A stretch of 64,000 nt of DNA from Lantana camara. Lineage: Eukaryota > Streptophyta > Magnoliopsida > Lamiales > Verbenaceae. A model generated the notes under the pieces. The model ran no database searches. It saw nothing but the letters and a program-made list of their open reading frames with translations, and was not told the DNA's origin. Shown here piece by piece: positions 35,691 to 48,692 of this stretch (positions are counted from its first letter, which is position 1; each line of letters begins with the position of its first letter). The position numbers and the translations under genes were made by a program. The DNA is taken from NCBI GenBank assembly GCA_037501455.1, contig CM074855.1, forward strand, positions 32,707,001-32,771,000, read 5' to 3'.

Positions 35691-36180
35691 CAGTTAGACG
35701 CTCGAAGGCTTCGAACAAATTTTTGGCTCAATCAATATATACTATTACATTAAGTGAGAGAGCCAAGTTTGTTCTCTTGGACTCTCAATTTCTTTTTCTT
35801 TTTTATTTTTTATTTAAAAAGAGAAAAGAAATCCACCCTATGTACAACAACTGTTCTCAAACTATTTTTTGGACTCTCCATTTCTTTTCAATTTAAAAAA
35901 AAAATTAGAAAAGTTCAACCCACGTACAAAACTAACAATCTCAAATATGTAAACTAACTAATTTCAAACATATATTTTATGGGTTTTTTAATTAAAATTT
36001 TTAATTTTTTATCTTCACGCGCGCATCGAGTGTACATAATTAATAGTATATTAATAAATGTTATGTTGTGTAATGTACTAATTATTGTGTATATTGTGTT
36101 TACCAATTCCAATTCCCAAATCCCTTAATTTCAAAAAACCTTAGCAGCCCCTCACCCTCCACTCTCTCACTCAAGCTCTG
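35691..36180. other. No recognisable feature
   Basis: AT-rich, with two diverged copies of a short segment (35765-35830 and 35855-35920, both with GGACTCTC and TTTCTTTT). No gene seen. Confidence 0.5.
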
Positions 36181-37110
36181 CCCGTCTAGGGATGTAAACG
36201 AGACGAGCCCGTTCGCGAGTCTAGTGAACCGAATCAACAAAGGTTCGGGCTCGAGTTCGAGAAAGTCGAACCCGAATCGAACCCTAGCTCGATTCGTGAC
36301 CTTCACGAACCGAACTCGAACCCTTTATTTCTAAAATTTAGGTTCGCTAACAATTTAATAAAAAATTAAAATATTTATTATATATATTATTTTTAATTAT
36401 GTAATATTATATATATATATATAGTTTATGTATATTATAAATATATTAATAATTATAGTAGATATAGTATATCATATTTATAACTTAAAACACTATTATC
36501 TTTTAATTATCACAAACCCTAATTAACCGCCCACTGACGGTCTTCTTCTAAATTCTAAACCATTTCATCTTCAAATTTATCACAAAACTATTTCCTATCT
36601 TCAATTTCACATCCGCCGCCCACAATTTCTTTCACCATCTTCGTATTGCATTCTTCGGCCTTCGTCACCCCTTTTTCCCCTTCTCTTCACCCCACAATCG
36701 TACTGCTCTATGCCGCCGCCCGCCGTTTAAGCCACCACTGGCTGCGCCGCCTCATCAAGAAACTGAGAGCTGCCATCTCCACCGCCACCACATCGTTTCT
36801 TTTGTCTCTGCAGACCACCCCCGCCACCATCTCTTCTTAGATCTACACCACCATCATCCGTTGCATCTACCCAAGCCCCACTAGCACTCAACTGCTTGCT
36901 GCCACCACCGCCCCCAGGCGGCCACCACGCGCCTTCTCTTTCTCTTCTTTTTTTGTTGTTGTTCAGATTTATCTAGATCTGGAAATCTCTCTTTTCTTCG
37001 AACCCTCGAGCCGAACTCGAACCGAACCTTGATTCGAATCGAACTCGAACCCAAAATTTGTAGGTTCGTTGGGCTCGGGTTCGAGTTCGGGTTCATGAAA
37101 ATATACCCTC
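36181..37110. repeat. Dispersed repeat rich in TTCGGGCTCGAGTTCGA-like units
   Basis: GGGATGTAAACGAGACGAGCC (36189) opens a stretch dense in TCGAACC/GGTTCGA units up to 36330. A second such stretch lies at 37000-37105. AT-rich sequence and a C-rich block with short spurious frames (36640-36950) lie between. This type of repeat is widespread in plant genomes; I cannot assign a class. Confidence 0.35.
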
Positions 37111-38579
37111 AATACCCCATTCCCACACCACCGCCGAACGCCACCTTGCCCTTCACTCACGCAGCCCGCCTCTCCCCGTAGCGCACCCTTGACGCAGCGC
37201 CACCACCATCTCTGCGCGTCACCACGACGCAGAGCGCCACTGTCCAGCCGCTCCAGATTATAGGTATGATTATTTTTCTTTTTTCAGTTGTCCAATTTTA
37301 TATTATGGTAGGAGGAGTGAAATTTAGGATGAAATGTAATATAGTGGAATCTGTTTTTGGTTTTGTATATGTAATAATCTGTTTTGTATATTCCGTTCTA
37401 TGGCTACATTCTGAAATTCTGAACGCATGCAAGGAGATTGAATTAAGAATTTTTGACTGAAACCTCGATAATTGTTCGTGTTTCTTTATATATTGGTTTA
37501 TATGCATCTTTTTTCGTTCTTTTTTGCTACAATCTCCATATTTTAGTATGTTTTTGTTATCTGTTTTGTTACTAAAATCTGGAATGGAGCTGCAACCATC
37601 AGTTGTTTTATCTGGAATGGAACCACAACTCGAACTAAAATCGAGCTACATTCAAATTTTTTATTCTTATTTGTAACTCGCGAGCCTATACATTAAATTA
37701 ATATATATATGTATATATATATATATATGAATACATAACTTTAATTTATTAATTTTTTTTAAATTTTAATATATTACTTGTATTGTTCAAATTTCAAAAA
37801 TAAAATGAAAACCCTAGGATGAGGCCTTCTTCCCAAGCCCCTGCAGCCCCCACCTAATTATGCATTCTCCACTGCCGCCCCCACCTAAATCTGCATTCTC
37901 CACCATTGCCCCCGTCCGTCAAGCAACAAAGCCACCATCATCGCCCTTGGCGCCACGTGCATCGTCGCGCTTCGCCGCCCTTCCCCTTTCTCCTTCGCCC
38001 TGCGACCGAGTGAGTGTACATAATTTTTGTTTTTGGAAGTGTGCTTTTATTCTTCTTCTCTTTTTTTTTCCCCTACCTTCAATGCCATTCAGTGTCGTAA
38101 TGCCTTTTTCTTTTCTTTTTTTTTCCCGGGGTGTGTATGTCCTGTTTTTATGTGTATTGGTGAAGGAATTATGCGTTTTTGTATCTTCTTCGTTATTTCT
38201 TTTTTAATTTTTTATTTTGAACTTTTGTTGGTGAATTAATTATGTACATTGGGTTTGAACTTGAGACTGAGTCGAACTTGAACCGTCGAATAAGTTGAAC
38301 TTGAACTGAAATATTAGTTTGCAGAACTATGTTAGTGAGACTCCAAATTTACAAGTAAATTGTTATGTCAAAATTTCTGCAGTCTAACTTATGTTAATAG
38401 CACGAATTGCTTAACACCAACTGGGGCCTATGCAGATAGGGAGGGGGGTTGGCATTTCACTTGAAGGCTGTCAAAAATTCTTCACGCATGCTATAACGCT
38501 CACTCACCTAGCCTAAAGAAAGAACATAGTTCAAACCCACAAAGTGAATTGTTAGGTATGTTACCTTGTTGCAATAGAA
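37111..38579. other. No gene recognised
   Basis: Mixed AT-rich and C-rich sequence. Open frames at 37860-38240 are proline/serine or hydrophobic low-complexity and overlap in two phases. A TTGAACTTGAACTGAA-type stretch at 38245-38315 resembles the TCGAACC repeats to the left. Confidence 0.45.
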
Positions 38580-38754
38580 TGCCACTTCATGAAATATAAT
38601 AAATAAAATAAATTTTTTACACATTTACATATACCAAAAGCAATTACAACAAAATAGTTAACGTAATCTTTCATTTTTGTTTCTCTAAGAAAGTCTCTCT
38701 AGTTAAACATTTTTGAAAATTTATTATTGTCATATAATTGAGATTGTTTATAGG

Positions 38755-39130
38755 AGTATTTGGCATATTGAACTGCATAAAAACTTCAATGCAAAACCTC
38801 CACAATTCCTACCGCAATTGAAATCAAAATATTGAAAAAACTCTATTTTTTGACGACAAATGAAAGAAGAAAATAAAGTTGAAAAACATTTAGGTGCAAC
38901 CACTTCCTTTCAAATATTTGCTTATTATGTCTAAAATAACTTGAAAATTTTCATACTAGTAGCATGCATGATCCTATATCAGATTTTCAAGTACTTTCTT
39001 GTACTTTCTTTATATAATTGCAATCAAGAATTTCAACATGCCCCCTATACAACAGCCACACAACCGTAATTGAGTGAACATTTTTGAATACTCATCCAAA
39101 AATGTATTATACCCATTTTGAAAATACTGT
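38755..39130 (-). pseudogene. Ulp1-like C48 protease remnant, left arm
   Basis: On the minus strand: a VVWLLYRGHVEILDCN-like segment near 39040-39065, with the catalytic His position (HW in the other arm) changed, and further along NCGRNCGGFA near 38810, corresponding to NCGWDCGAYA in the right arm. Stops and frameshifts are frequent. Confidence 0.5.
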
Positions 39131-39879
39131 GTACCTTACTCATAGTATTTATCTTTTTCATGTCGTTTTTATCGGCCAATGCACAAAAATGATTTTCACG
39201 TTCTACCACTAAAACTTGTCCAAAATATGCGTTGAGTATTGCACGTGGTTGATCATACACTTGACGAAATTTTCGTTTATACCTTACCACACTCAATCTC
39301 TTATGTATGTACGACATAACAAAGAAATTTATATAAACAATTTGAAATGACAAATAAAATATATTATGATATTTGTAGCAAGTATGTAAGCTCCTTCCTT
39401 CAATATAATGTCAAAAAATTCATAATTATATTCACAATTAAAATATTTACGAACTTCTCTTTATACTTTTTATCGTATCAATCATAAAATACCCTCTTTT
39501 TTATGATTGGTACGATAAAAAGTATAAGGAGAATTTCGTAAAATATTTTAATTGTGAATATAATTATGAATTTTTTGACATTATATCGAAGGAACGCACT
39601 TAGTTTGAAGATACAATAAGTAGATACAAGCTACATATATCTTAATGCTTTTTATTTGTTATTTTAAATTGTTTATATATATATTTTTGTTGCATAGCAC
39701 ATACAAAAGGGATCAAGTCTTATAAGGTATAAACGATGAAAATTTCGTCAAGTGTATGATCAACCTTGTGCAATACTCAAAACACGTATTTTGGACAAGT
39801 TTTAGTGGCAGAATATGAGTTTTTTTTCTCCCTTAGTCGAGAAAAAAACCTAGCGAGGGATGCAAATGATGTGCATTTA

Positions 39880-40330
39880 GAAAAATTTATGGTATTTTGA
39901 ATGTGAAAAATGCACATTGGATTATGGTTGTGTGGTTGTTGAATGAGGGGCGTGTCGAGATTCTTGATTGCAACCCAAATTGTTACATAAAGAGTACTTG
40001 AAAATCTTATATTATATGGGGACCATGCTTGCTACTAAGGCGTGAAATTTTTTTAAGTCATTTGAGACATAAATGGGCAAATATTTTAAAGGAAGTGGCC
40101 GTAGCTAACTTTTTATGAACTATTGAAGTTTCTTGTTTTCAACTTTATTTTCTTCTTTCATTTCTTCTTACAAAATCAAGTTTTTTCAATATTTTTATAA
40201 ATTTCAATTGCGGCTGGGATTGTGGAGCTTATGCATTTATGCATTGAAGTTTGTTGAGTTCAACATGTCAATTACTCTTGTGGACAATCTCAACGATACG
40301 GCAATAATAATTTTTTTCAAAAATGTTTAG
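39880..40330 (+). pseudogene. Ulp1-like C48 protease remnant, right arm
   Basis: Readable segments are KNAHWIMVVWLLNEGRVEIL followed by DCNPN (about 39910-39975), and NFNCGWDCGAYAFMH then FVEFNMS (about 40200-40270). They fit the His...Asp...Cys order of Ulp1/SUMO proteases (HW, D, DCG). Stops between them make this a relic. The wider family (MULE or other transposon) is inferred. Confidence 0.55.
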
Positions 40331-40468
40331 CTATTGAGACTTGTTTAGGAGAAACGAAAATGAATGTGTATTACATTTATTATTTTGTTGTAATTGTTTT
40401 TGGTAACACATGAATGTTTAACGTAAGTGTAAAAAATTTATTTTATTTTTATATTTCATGGAGTGGCA

Positions 40469-41226
40469 AAAAGGAGAAACAAAATATCTGTCTGGTCTCC
40501 TCCCTCAATGGTGGAAACACAAATACTTCTGGCCTTCAAATATCAATTTTAACTTTGCACAATATTTCTTCCGACATATCAAATTGAGTCTTATATATAG
40601 AAATGAGATTAATAGAAAATAAGGTAATGAGTTCTTGAACCACTTTTCCCTGTAATAACTAGCTTGAAGACTGTCATAGAAACAATCGCCGGTCTTGAAT
40701 AAAAGAGAGTTTGAATGGAAGATAAAAAAAAAGAAGAATGATCAAACCCTAGAGAAATGAAGGTTCTTTATCAAGAATAAGAAGAAATGAGATTATGGTG
40801 AGAGAGAGATTTTGAGTTTACTTATAGTATAATAAAATATTTACAAGTAATAATCATAATTTAATTTTAAAGATTATTTGTGTTGATCTCTATTACTAGT
40901 TTAAAACTTGAGGGTCATTTAATTTAAATAAAACTTGAGTGACCCTTGTATTCAAAAGCCCGGAGATGGAGTAAAGTGACAATGGGATTCTATTAAAGGA
41001 CCTATTTATGTTTCTTTTTAATTAAATAACCCACAAGTTTTTTTTGTTTGCTAGATAACCCTTTTCATTATTAATACAAATAATCACTTTTAAATATTTT
41101 ATTTTAACCCCCAAATTATAATATATTACGATTTATACCTAAATTTTTTCTCTCACTACAAACCCATTTCTTCCATCTTTCTTCTCTCTCATCGGTCTCT
41201 TCTTTTTCCTCTCCGGCGGCTTCACG
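40469..41226. other. No gene recognised
   Basis: AT-rich sequence leading into a pyrimidine-rich stretch (41150-41215) just upstream of the GT31 fragment. Confidence 0.45.
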
Positions 41227-42052
41227 CGGATCAACACAGGTTTCAGCAGCAGAAAGCGGAGAGATTCTCTGCGCGAGACATGGATGCTTAAGGGAGATCA
41301 GCTGAAGAAGCTGGAGAACGAGAAAGGAGTTGTCATGCGCTCCGTGATCGGCCGCAGCGTCGCCGCCGGCGGAGTTCTCGACAGGGCCATCGACACCGAG
41401 AACGCCGAGAACGGAGATTTCCTCCACCTCAACCACGTCGAAGACTACCACGAGCTCTCGACGAAAACGCGGCTGTTTTTCTCGACGGCGGTGGCGATGT
41501 GGGATGCGGAGTTCTACGTCAAGGTTGATGATGATGTTCATCTCAATTTGGGTAAGTTTTAATGGTTTGAGCACAAGGAAAATTTTAACCCAAACCCGAT
41601 TCGAATTATTCATTTGTTTGGGTTGGGTTTGATCAGGAATGCTGGTGAGCACACTGGCGGAGTATATATCAAAACCCAGGATCTACATTGGGTGCATGAA
41701 GTCTGGACCAGTCCAGTTTCTCACAAGTGAGTAATAGTGTGTGAAAATATACAAAAATTTTACTATATTGGTTATGTTAATTTTGTGTAATTAATTTGGG
41801 AGAAAGCAGAGGAGTGAAGTATGAGGAGCCAGAGTACTGGAAATTCGGGGAAGAAGGGAACAAATACTTCAGGCATGCCACGGGTCAAATCTATGCTATT
41901 TCGAGGGACCTTGCTAATTACATCTCCATTAATTCGTATGTAGTTTTAATTAATTTCTTCATAATTTTGAAATTGGATGTTCTTTGTCATGATAATCAAT
42001 ATATGCTAATTAAACAGAGGAATATTGCACCGATATGCGAACGGGGACGTTT
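41227..42052 (+). pseudogene. GT31 beta-1,3-galactosyltransferase gene fragment
   Basis: Four exon-like pieces: 41227-41551 ([19 protein letters not shown] ... [16 protein letters not shown], with the GT31 DxD motif), 41637-41726 (STLAEYISKPRIYIGCMKSG), 41810-41935 ([38 protein letters not shown]) and 42018-about 42052 ([12 protein letters not shown]). Consensus GT/AG borders are visible at all three junctions, so this is a genomic copy and not a retrocopy. The family adds galactose in the Golgi (hydroxyproline or N-glycan type). The N-terminal membrane anchor and the last third of the catalytic domain are absent, and phases at the 41726/41810 junction do not agree and give a stop. It looks like a captured or truncated fragment. 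Confidence 0.8.
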
Positions 42053-42563
42053 CGAATTATTTTGTTTTAGAAATTGTTTCCAAACTTGAGGGGTTATACT
42101 GGTGCTGGACACTCGTAATAACTCGAAATTTGGTGGCTTGTATTGAAATTGATTGGCCTTGAAGGATTGTTTTGTCAAATTAATTGTTGTATCAACTCAT
42201 GAGGTTCATTATTCTCTACATTGGAACTTGTGGAATAGGAGAAAAACAACAATAGTGGAATAAGGTTGCTATTGAATGCAATGGTTTGAAGTGTTCTAGG
42301 AGTTAGCCTAACCTGAATATTGCTGAGGGATGATGATGGATGAGTCAAAGGACTGTCATTTAGATAGTAATGAAATGTGTGGCTCCGAGGATTGTGTTGC
42401 TTTAGATTGTAATAAAACGTGTGGCTCAAAGGACTATTTCATTGAGAATAGGAAAATCATAAGTGTTTCTTACTTATTAATCTGAAATAACAATGCAATC
42501 CCCCTTGATTTTTCATACGTGGAATTTGCTGCTACTTGCTTAACATTTTCACACATTTTGTAG

Positions 42564-42764
<201 letters not shown>

Positions 42765-42900
42765 ATGTTCTCTTCTTAGTAACTAGAGATAGAATTTATG
42801 TAACTAGTCATTCCTATGGGTATTTCCCGTCCTTTTTCTTTTTCCCTATGTTGGATAGATTGATGAATTTGTTAAGTGATATGTTGTATATGTATAATAT

Positions 42901-42906
<6 letters not shown>

Positions 42907-42977
<71 letters not shown>
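42907..42977. repeat. TA microsatellite
   Basis: About 35 TA units immediately left of the AAGCGAT satellite field. Confidence 0.95.
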
Positions 42978-42985
<8 letters not shown>

Positions 42986-42989
42986 AAGT

Positions 42990-45865
42990 CTAACTCCTTA
43001 AAAAGCGATCGCTTTTTTTTCCTTTGAAATCTAACTCCTTAAAAAACGATCGTTTTTTTTTTTTTCCTTTGAAATCGCTTTTTTTAGTTGTTCAAATGAA
43101 ACTCCTGAAAAAAGCGATTTCAATGAAAAAAGCGATCTCTTTTTCAGTTGTTGAAATCTAACTCCTTAAAAAGCGATCGCTTTTTTTTCTTCGAAATCGC
43201 TTTTTTAAGGAGTTCAAATCAAATTGAAAAAAGAGCGATCGTTTTTTTAGGATTTGAAATCGCTTTTTTAGGAGATCAAATCAAACTCCTAAAAAAGTGA
43301 TCGTTTTTTTTTCCCTTGAAAGGACAAACGTTCATGCTAAGTTAACATCTAAAAAAAATAATTTTTCTAAGTTATAATATGCATAAATCGAGCGAATTAT
43401 TAATATTGAATGGAAATTGTGTCATTATGTTTTAGTAATTATAACTCCAAGTTACAAACCCGATCGCTTAAACGACAAAATCAATCGCTTAGATAGTTCC
43501 TTGTATTTTCGCTATTAATCAATATATTTAAAAATTACATGAATTATATTTAATTGATGAATTATTTCGTTATAATTGACGAATAAAGTGATCACTTAAC
43601 TGATTTATTGTATTTTAGATCAATTAAATGATTTTTTGTATTTTAACTAAATCGCTTAAGCGATAAAATATTTTAACTAAATCGCTTAAGCGATAAAACA
43701 CAATCGCTTAAATGATTCCTTATATTTTAACTAAATCGCTTAAGCCACAAACTCAATAGTTTAAATGAACTTAGTGTTTTCAACTAAATTATTTAAGTGA
43801 CAAACTCAATAACTTAAATGATTCTTTATATTTTAACTAAATCGTTTAAGCAACAAACTCAATCGCTTAAATAAACCTTGTATTTTCAACTAAAAATCGA
43901 TTAAGTGACAAACTCAACAGCTTAAATGATTCTATGTATTTTAACTAAATCGCTTAAGTGATAAACCCAATCGCTTAAACGATTAAAGTTAATATTTTCA
44001 AAAATTAACTTTTCTAATTTATAATATGCATAAATCGAGCGAATTATTAATATTTTATAAAAATTGTGTCATTAATCATGTTTTAGTAACCAAGAGGCTA
44101 CTTGTTGAAATACTTTGCTTCACGAGACACTCAATCCACCAAGTGATTGTAAAACATATCTTGTGTACCAAAGTTCAAAACCACTACTAATCAATTTAAT
44201 TAAAAATTATATGAATTATATTTAATTGATGAAATGACAAACGTTAATGCTAAGTGATTATACTTTGTTGAAATACTTTGTTTCACGGGACACTCAATCA
44301 CCAAGTGATTATAAAAACATGTCTTGTGTATTAAAGTTCAAAACAACTATTAATCAATGTAATTAAAAATTACATGAATTATATTTAATTATATTAAATA
44401 AATCATATTTGTTGTTAATATGTGTACATTTTTTATTCGTCATGAAATATATTATTAGTGTTTTATGTAATACATTACACAATGATAAAAGATTATAGAA
44501 ATTGAATATCTATATATACACTTGAGAATAGGAAAATCATAAGTGTTATATTTTAAAATCGCTTTTTACAGGAGTATCACTTGGACAATTGAAAAAGCGA
44601 TTTCAAAATAAAAAAACGATTTTAAAATTACATGTAATTTAAAATTACATAAATTATATTTAATTGATGAAAGAACAAACATTAATGTTAAGTTTACATT
44701 AAATAACACATATTTTTTGTTAGGATGTGCACATCTTTCATATTTAATTGTAATTCCAACCGATTGGGACATCGCTAAAGTGATTCCTTGTATTTTCAAC
44801 TATATCGTTTAAGCGACGAGCACAATCGCTTAAATCCTTTGTATTTTCTTGAACTATATATATATATATATATGAAAATTGGTCAACACTTATGGATTCT
44901 TTATATTTTTAATTAAATCGCTTAAGCGATAAACCCAATCGCTTAAAGGATTTTTTGTATTTTAACTAAATCGCTTAAGCGACAAAGCCAATCGCTTAAA
45001 CGATTAAAGTCAATATCTTAGAAATTTAAAATTTCTAAGTTATAATAAGTATAAATCAAGTGAATTATTACTATCTTAATGAAAATTGAGTCATTAATTA
45101 TATTTTAGTAATCAAGATGGCTAATTGTTGAAAAACTTTGTTTCCGGGGACACTCAATCACCAAGTGAATGTAAAAACATATCTTGTGCGTTGAAGTTCA
45201 AAACAACTATTAATCAATATAATTAAAAATTACATGAATTGTATTTAATTGATGATAGGACAAAAATTAATGATAAGTTAATCATAAGTATTATATTTAA
45301 AGTAAAAGAAATTGTGTTTTCGCAATTATAACTCCAGTCTCCAAATGATGGAGATATCGCTTAAAAACGATTCCTTGTATTTTCAACTAAATCGCTTAAG
45401 CGACAAACCCATTCGCTTAAATGAACCTTGTATTTTCGACTAAATCGTTTAAGCGACAAACTAAATCGTTTAAGCGACAAACTCAATCACTTAAAAGATT
45501 AAAGTCAATATCTTAAAAAATTAACTTTTCTAAGTTATAATATGCATAAATCGAACGAATTATTAATATTTTAATGGAAATTGTGTCATTAATCATGTTT
45601 TAGTAATCAAGGGGCTACTTGTTGAAATACTTTATTATTAGTGTTACATCTTTTATTCGTCATGAAATATATTATTAGTGTTACATGAAATATATTCAAT
45701 TATATCGCTTAAGCGACAAATTCAATCGCTTAAATGATTCTTTGTATTCTAACTAAATCGCTTAAGCGACAAACATAAATCCATTAATCATGTGCCATTA
45801 ACACTCAATCACTAAGTGATTGCAAAAAAAAATAAAAATTGTGCATATTAACACTCAAAATAATT
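42990..45865. repeat. AAGCGAT palindrome satellite field, left part
   Basis: 42990-43320 carries AAGCGATCGCTT and diverged copies in TTTGAAATCGCTTTTTT contexts. 43440-45780 carries ATCGCTTAAGCGAT-like palindromes in AACTAAATCGCTTAAGCGAC units, set in longer repeats that restart with TATAATATGCATAAATCGAG near 43375, 44020 and 45538 (a diverged copy near 45040). A unit of the right-hand type occurs at 44561-44610. No coding sequence. Confidence 0.75.
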
Positions 45866-46532
45866 GTGATAAGGGGAAAATCGGGGAGTCTGATGGAGCG
45901 CCAGATGTCATTGCCAGATAGCAGCCTATGCCACGTAAGCTTTCCACGACCGAGCCGCTTAGCCGATCATCGACCCACTACTTGGCCGAAGACCACAAGT
46001 CCTGGTTTGGCGGCGGTCTCCCGCGACCTAGGGTCTCCTTTCACTCCAGAGAAAGGCGCGACCCAGCGGAATCCCGACCCAATCACTACCGGACAACCGC
46101 ATTCAATGCGAGTACCACCTACGGCTGGCCGCATTAATGGCAGCCGCGCTCAGTACAGTGTCAGGGATCCTGGCAGGAGCAGGCGAACAGTGCTTTGGCT
46201 GGAAAAGCACTGTTCCGGCCAGAGGCCAGGACTCTCTCCTCCCAACCAGATCCACACTTTCTGGGAGGTGTACTTGCTCCCGCGAAGTCCATCTTCACCC
46301 TATAAAAGCCTCGCCCTGCGACGGCCAAAGGTAAGCTCTTTTTCACGCTCAAAACTCTTAATTCTAGCATTTCTCGACCGAGAACTGGAGCTGACTTGAG
46401 TGTCGGAGTGCCAAAACGGGTCCAACCCCCACTCTTCCCCGTCTTGGCCTTTGAGCTCACGTTCGTTCTACCTTTTCAGTTGAAGGAAGCGCCGGAGTTC
46501 TTCACACATTACAAATATCTTGGGTGATTTGG
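45866..46532 (+). mobile_element. Ty3-type LTR fragment (left of element F)
   Basis: A GC-rich block that breaks the AT-rich satellite. It contains a TATA box (TATAAAAGCC, 46301-46310) and then GAGCTGACTTGAGTGTCGGAG (46388), common in plant LTR R/U5 regions. Element F interrupts it after GATTTGG, and 41 bp (57660-57700) remain on the far side. If 45866 and 57700 are its ends (TGTGATAAGG...TTTGGACA), it is a 708-bp solo LTR, but no matching 5-bp flanks were found. Open frames here are overlapping and not considered genes. Confidence 0.55.
46528..46532. repeat. Target duplication of element F, left copy
   Basis: TTTGG, identical to 57655-57659. Confidence 0.9.
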
Positions 46533-47959
46533 TGTAGCACCCCGCACGTGAGGCACCACATCCCCCGCACTAAGGCTCAACACGAGTAACGAAATTGTAA
46601 ATCCGCACCCGTATCAAACCCTAGCGAATGGGAGACAAACATAAAACCTTCCTAAGCCAGGCGGAGCTAGACCCTGCAATGATTACCAATCCCCAAAATA
46701 TAATGCATCAAAGCTAAAGTTCAATCATACCAACCATAAGTAGAATTTGGGCTCTTCAGGCCTCTTTTAAAACATAGCAAATCCCAATAGAATCAATTCA
46801 ATAATGATTTCATAAATATTCAAGTTCAGGATACTATGGAATGAATCATACATAATTCCAATACATAGATGAGTGCAGGGACTCTCCTAACTAACTCGAC
46901 CACTTAAAGACTTCAAACACCTCCGCCTAGCCCAAAACTCCAAAGATCAAACCTGCACACTAAAAGAGTGGGGAGGGAGAGGGGTCAGTCTCTAGAAGAC
47001 TGAGTGAGCAGGAGCGATACATATATATATAAAACATGCACATGCAAGTCATAAATCCCGAGCAAGGTTTTATTTGAATTTAGTTCCCAAAAAGGGCAAG
47101 AAAATAGATAAACAATGCTCGACTTTTACGACTAATTCATATTAAATTCATTACATTCATAAATCATACATAAATATAAGGCTCGGCGAGTGAGCGTGCA
47201 CAATCTCCAACCAAACTCCGACCGTGTACGACAAATATCAGTAATAAGTTGATTAGGTGTTCATGCGATATATCATAATACACACAATTCATATATCAAA
47301 TCCTAAATCATATTCGTTTGGGCAATCCGTGTCCCGGCCTTCCCGCACGGTGCCTATCAATCATAACATATTCATAATCATAAGTATAAATCATATCATA
47401 ACCAACCTTCTTCCTCCGGGTGGTGGACTGGCTTGCAAGACCCGACCACCTCAATCATAGGCCAATGGGGTTTCATGACTCCCCCAAGGGCACTCAGCTC
47501 CCATTCCCCGCTAAACCTCCTAGCGAGGGCCGGTATCACCGTATATAAGGTGGGACTAGTATATGGGATCCCCGTCAGCCCTTGCTTCCTCGGTTAGCCA
47601 CATATACTAAGTCCCGGGGCCCGTGAACATATCATATTTGCATACTCTCGCCAAAACATATCAATACATACATAGGATACATACGATAAGAAATCATACC
47701 TTACCGTGCAACTCGGCATATGCTATATACGTACCTCTCCGTGTCATCCAAATCCGTAGCTAGCATGAAGACACACGGTTTGGAGCATAGCCTCGTTACA
47801 AAACCATTTTTAAGTTATACGCTCATACGCATAATTCAGAAGGATTTACTCGATAACTTCATTTGAAAACCATATATATATAATCATAAGGTTTTGGCCA
47901 AAGCTTTTCACATAAGGGTTGTAGGGTTTATTACGTAGCTAAAATGAAAACACCCTCAC

Positions 47960-48020
47960 CTTAACCGTGAAGAAACAAGGATCGAGCACCAAGTGCCTGA
48001 ACGATCAAAAGCTCTCCACC
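47960..48020 (-). other. Exon-like block in 3' LTR of F
   Basis: A 61-bp minus-strand segment between TTTATCTCCAG and TTAAG|GTGAGG. The identical block lies at 55097-55157. Confidence 0.45.
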
Positions 48021-48570
48021 CTGGAGATAAACTGTACAAAAGACCACAAGACGTGTTCGTGAGACTCAAGACTCTAAATGAACCATATATGACGCACGGC
48101 AATGCACAAGCATGATATGTAGGCATAAAGATCATATTAAGTCATGAAAATCATATAACCAATTCATTCACTTGTTCAATCATAAATCACTCAAATTCTT
48201 CAATTCATATGTCCAATCAATTTATTTCAAGAACTCACATAGGAGCATAGAACATATTCAAGCTCTCCCAACAAGCTACTATATACCTCATATTACATAA
48301 GATAGCATATTTCCAAGGTTTGACAACAAGAAGAAATCATATGATATGGAAAATAAGTTATGCGATTCATAAACGACGTAAAAACACACATAAACGGCCT
48401 TACGTAAAAGCATGCCTATAACACATCCAAAAGCCATCAAATTACACCATATTACTCCTAACATATAGTAAAACAAGTTCATAGTTCAACACAAAAGGAG
48501 ATAAAGTCATTCAAGAGGTGAAACAAATCAAAAACCGAAAAGGAAGCAACACGGACTGCACAGGGGAAGG

Positions 48571-48692
48571 GACACGGGGGTGTCACCAACCCTAGCCAAA
48601 CTGAGCCACGGGCGTGGCTCAGTACAGAGCTGCCCAGAAGGTGTGACACGCCCGTGTCTCACTCTTATGAGTAAATGAGACACGGGGGTGTC
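48571..48692 (-). repeat. Dyad-motif array in 3' LTR of F
   Basis: GACACGGGGGTGTC (48571-48584), GAGCCACGGGCGTGGCTC (48603-48620), GACACGCCCGTGTC (48645-48658) and GACACGGGGGTGTC (48679-48692). Same in the 5' LTR at 55708-55829. Confidence 0.75.

Larger units (their letters stand above)
38580..40468. mobile_element. Foldback element: two head-to-head copies of a Ulp1-like transposon remnant
   Basis: The left arm (38580-39489) is the inverted, diverged copy of the right arm (39499-40468), with only about 9 nt between them at ATCATAAAA / TTTTATGAT. Outer ends read TGCCACTTCATGAAATAT on the left and, inverted, TGCCACTCCATGAAATAT on the right. Each arm, read outward from the centre, contains remnants of a C48 (Ulp1-like) protease, a gene carried by some Mutator-like transposons. 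No target duplication was identified. Confidence 0.75.

Noticed and set aside
36646..36840. Small protein gene in a C-rich block
   Set aside because: Short, low-complexity and flanked by dispersed TCGAACC repeats; no splice or start context supports it.
41281..42178. Functional galactosyltransferase gene
   Set aside because: The N-terminal anchor and last third of the catalytic domain are missing, and the exon phases at 41726/41810 give a stop.
45839..46460. Frame of 186 codons and an antisense frame of 99 codons
   Set aside because: GC-rich LTR U3/R sequence with a TATA box inside the supposed coding region; both strands are open in several phases.
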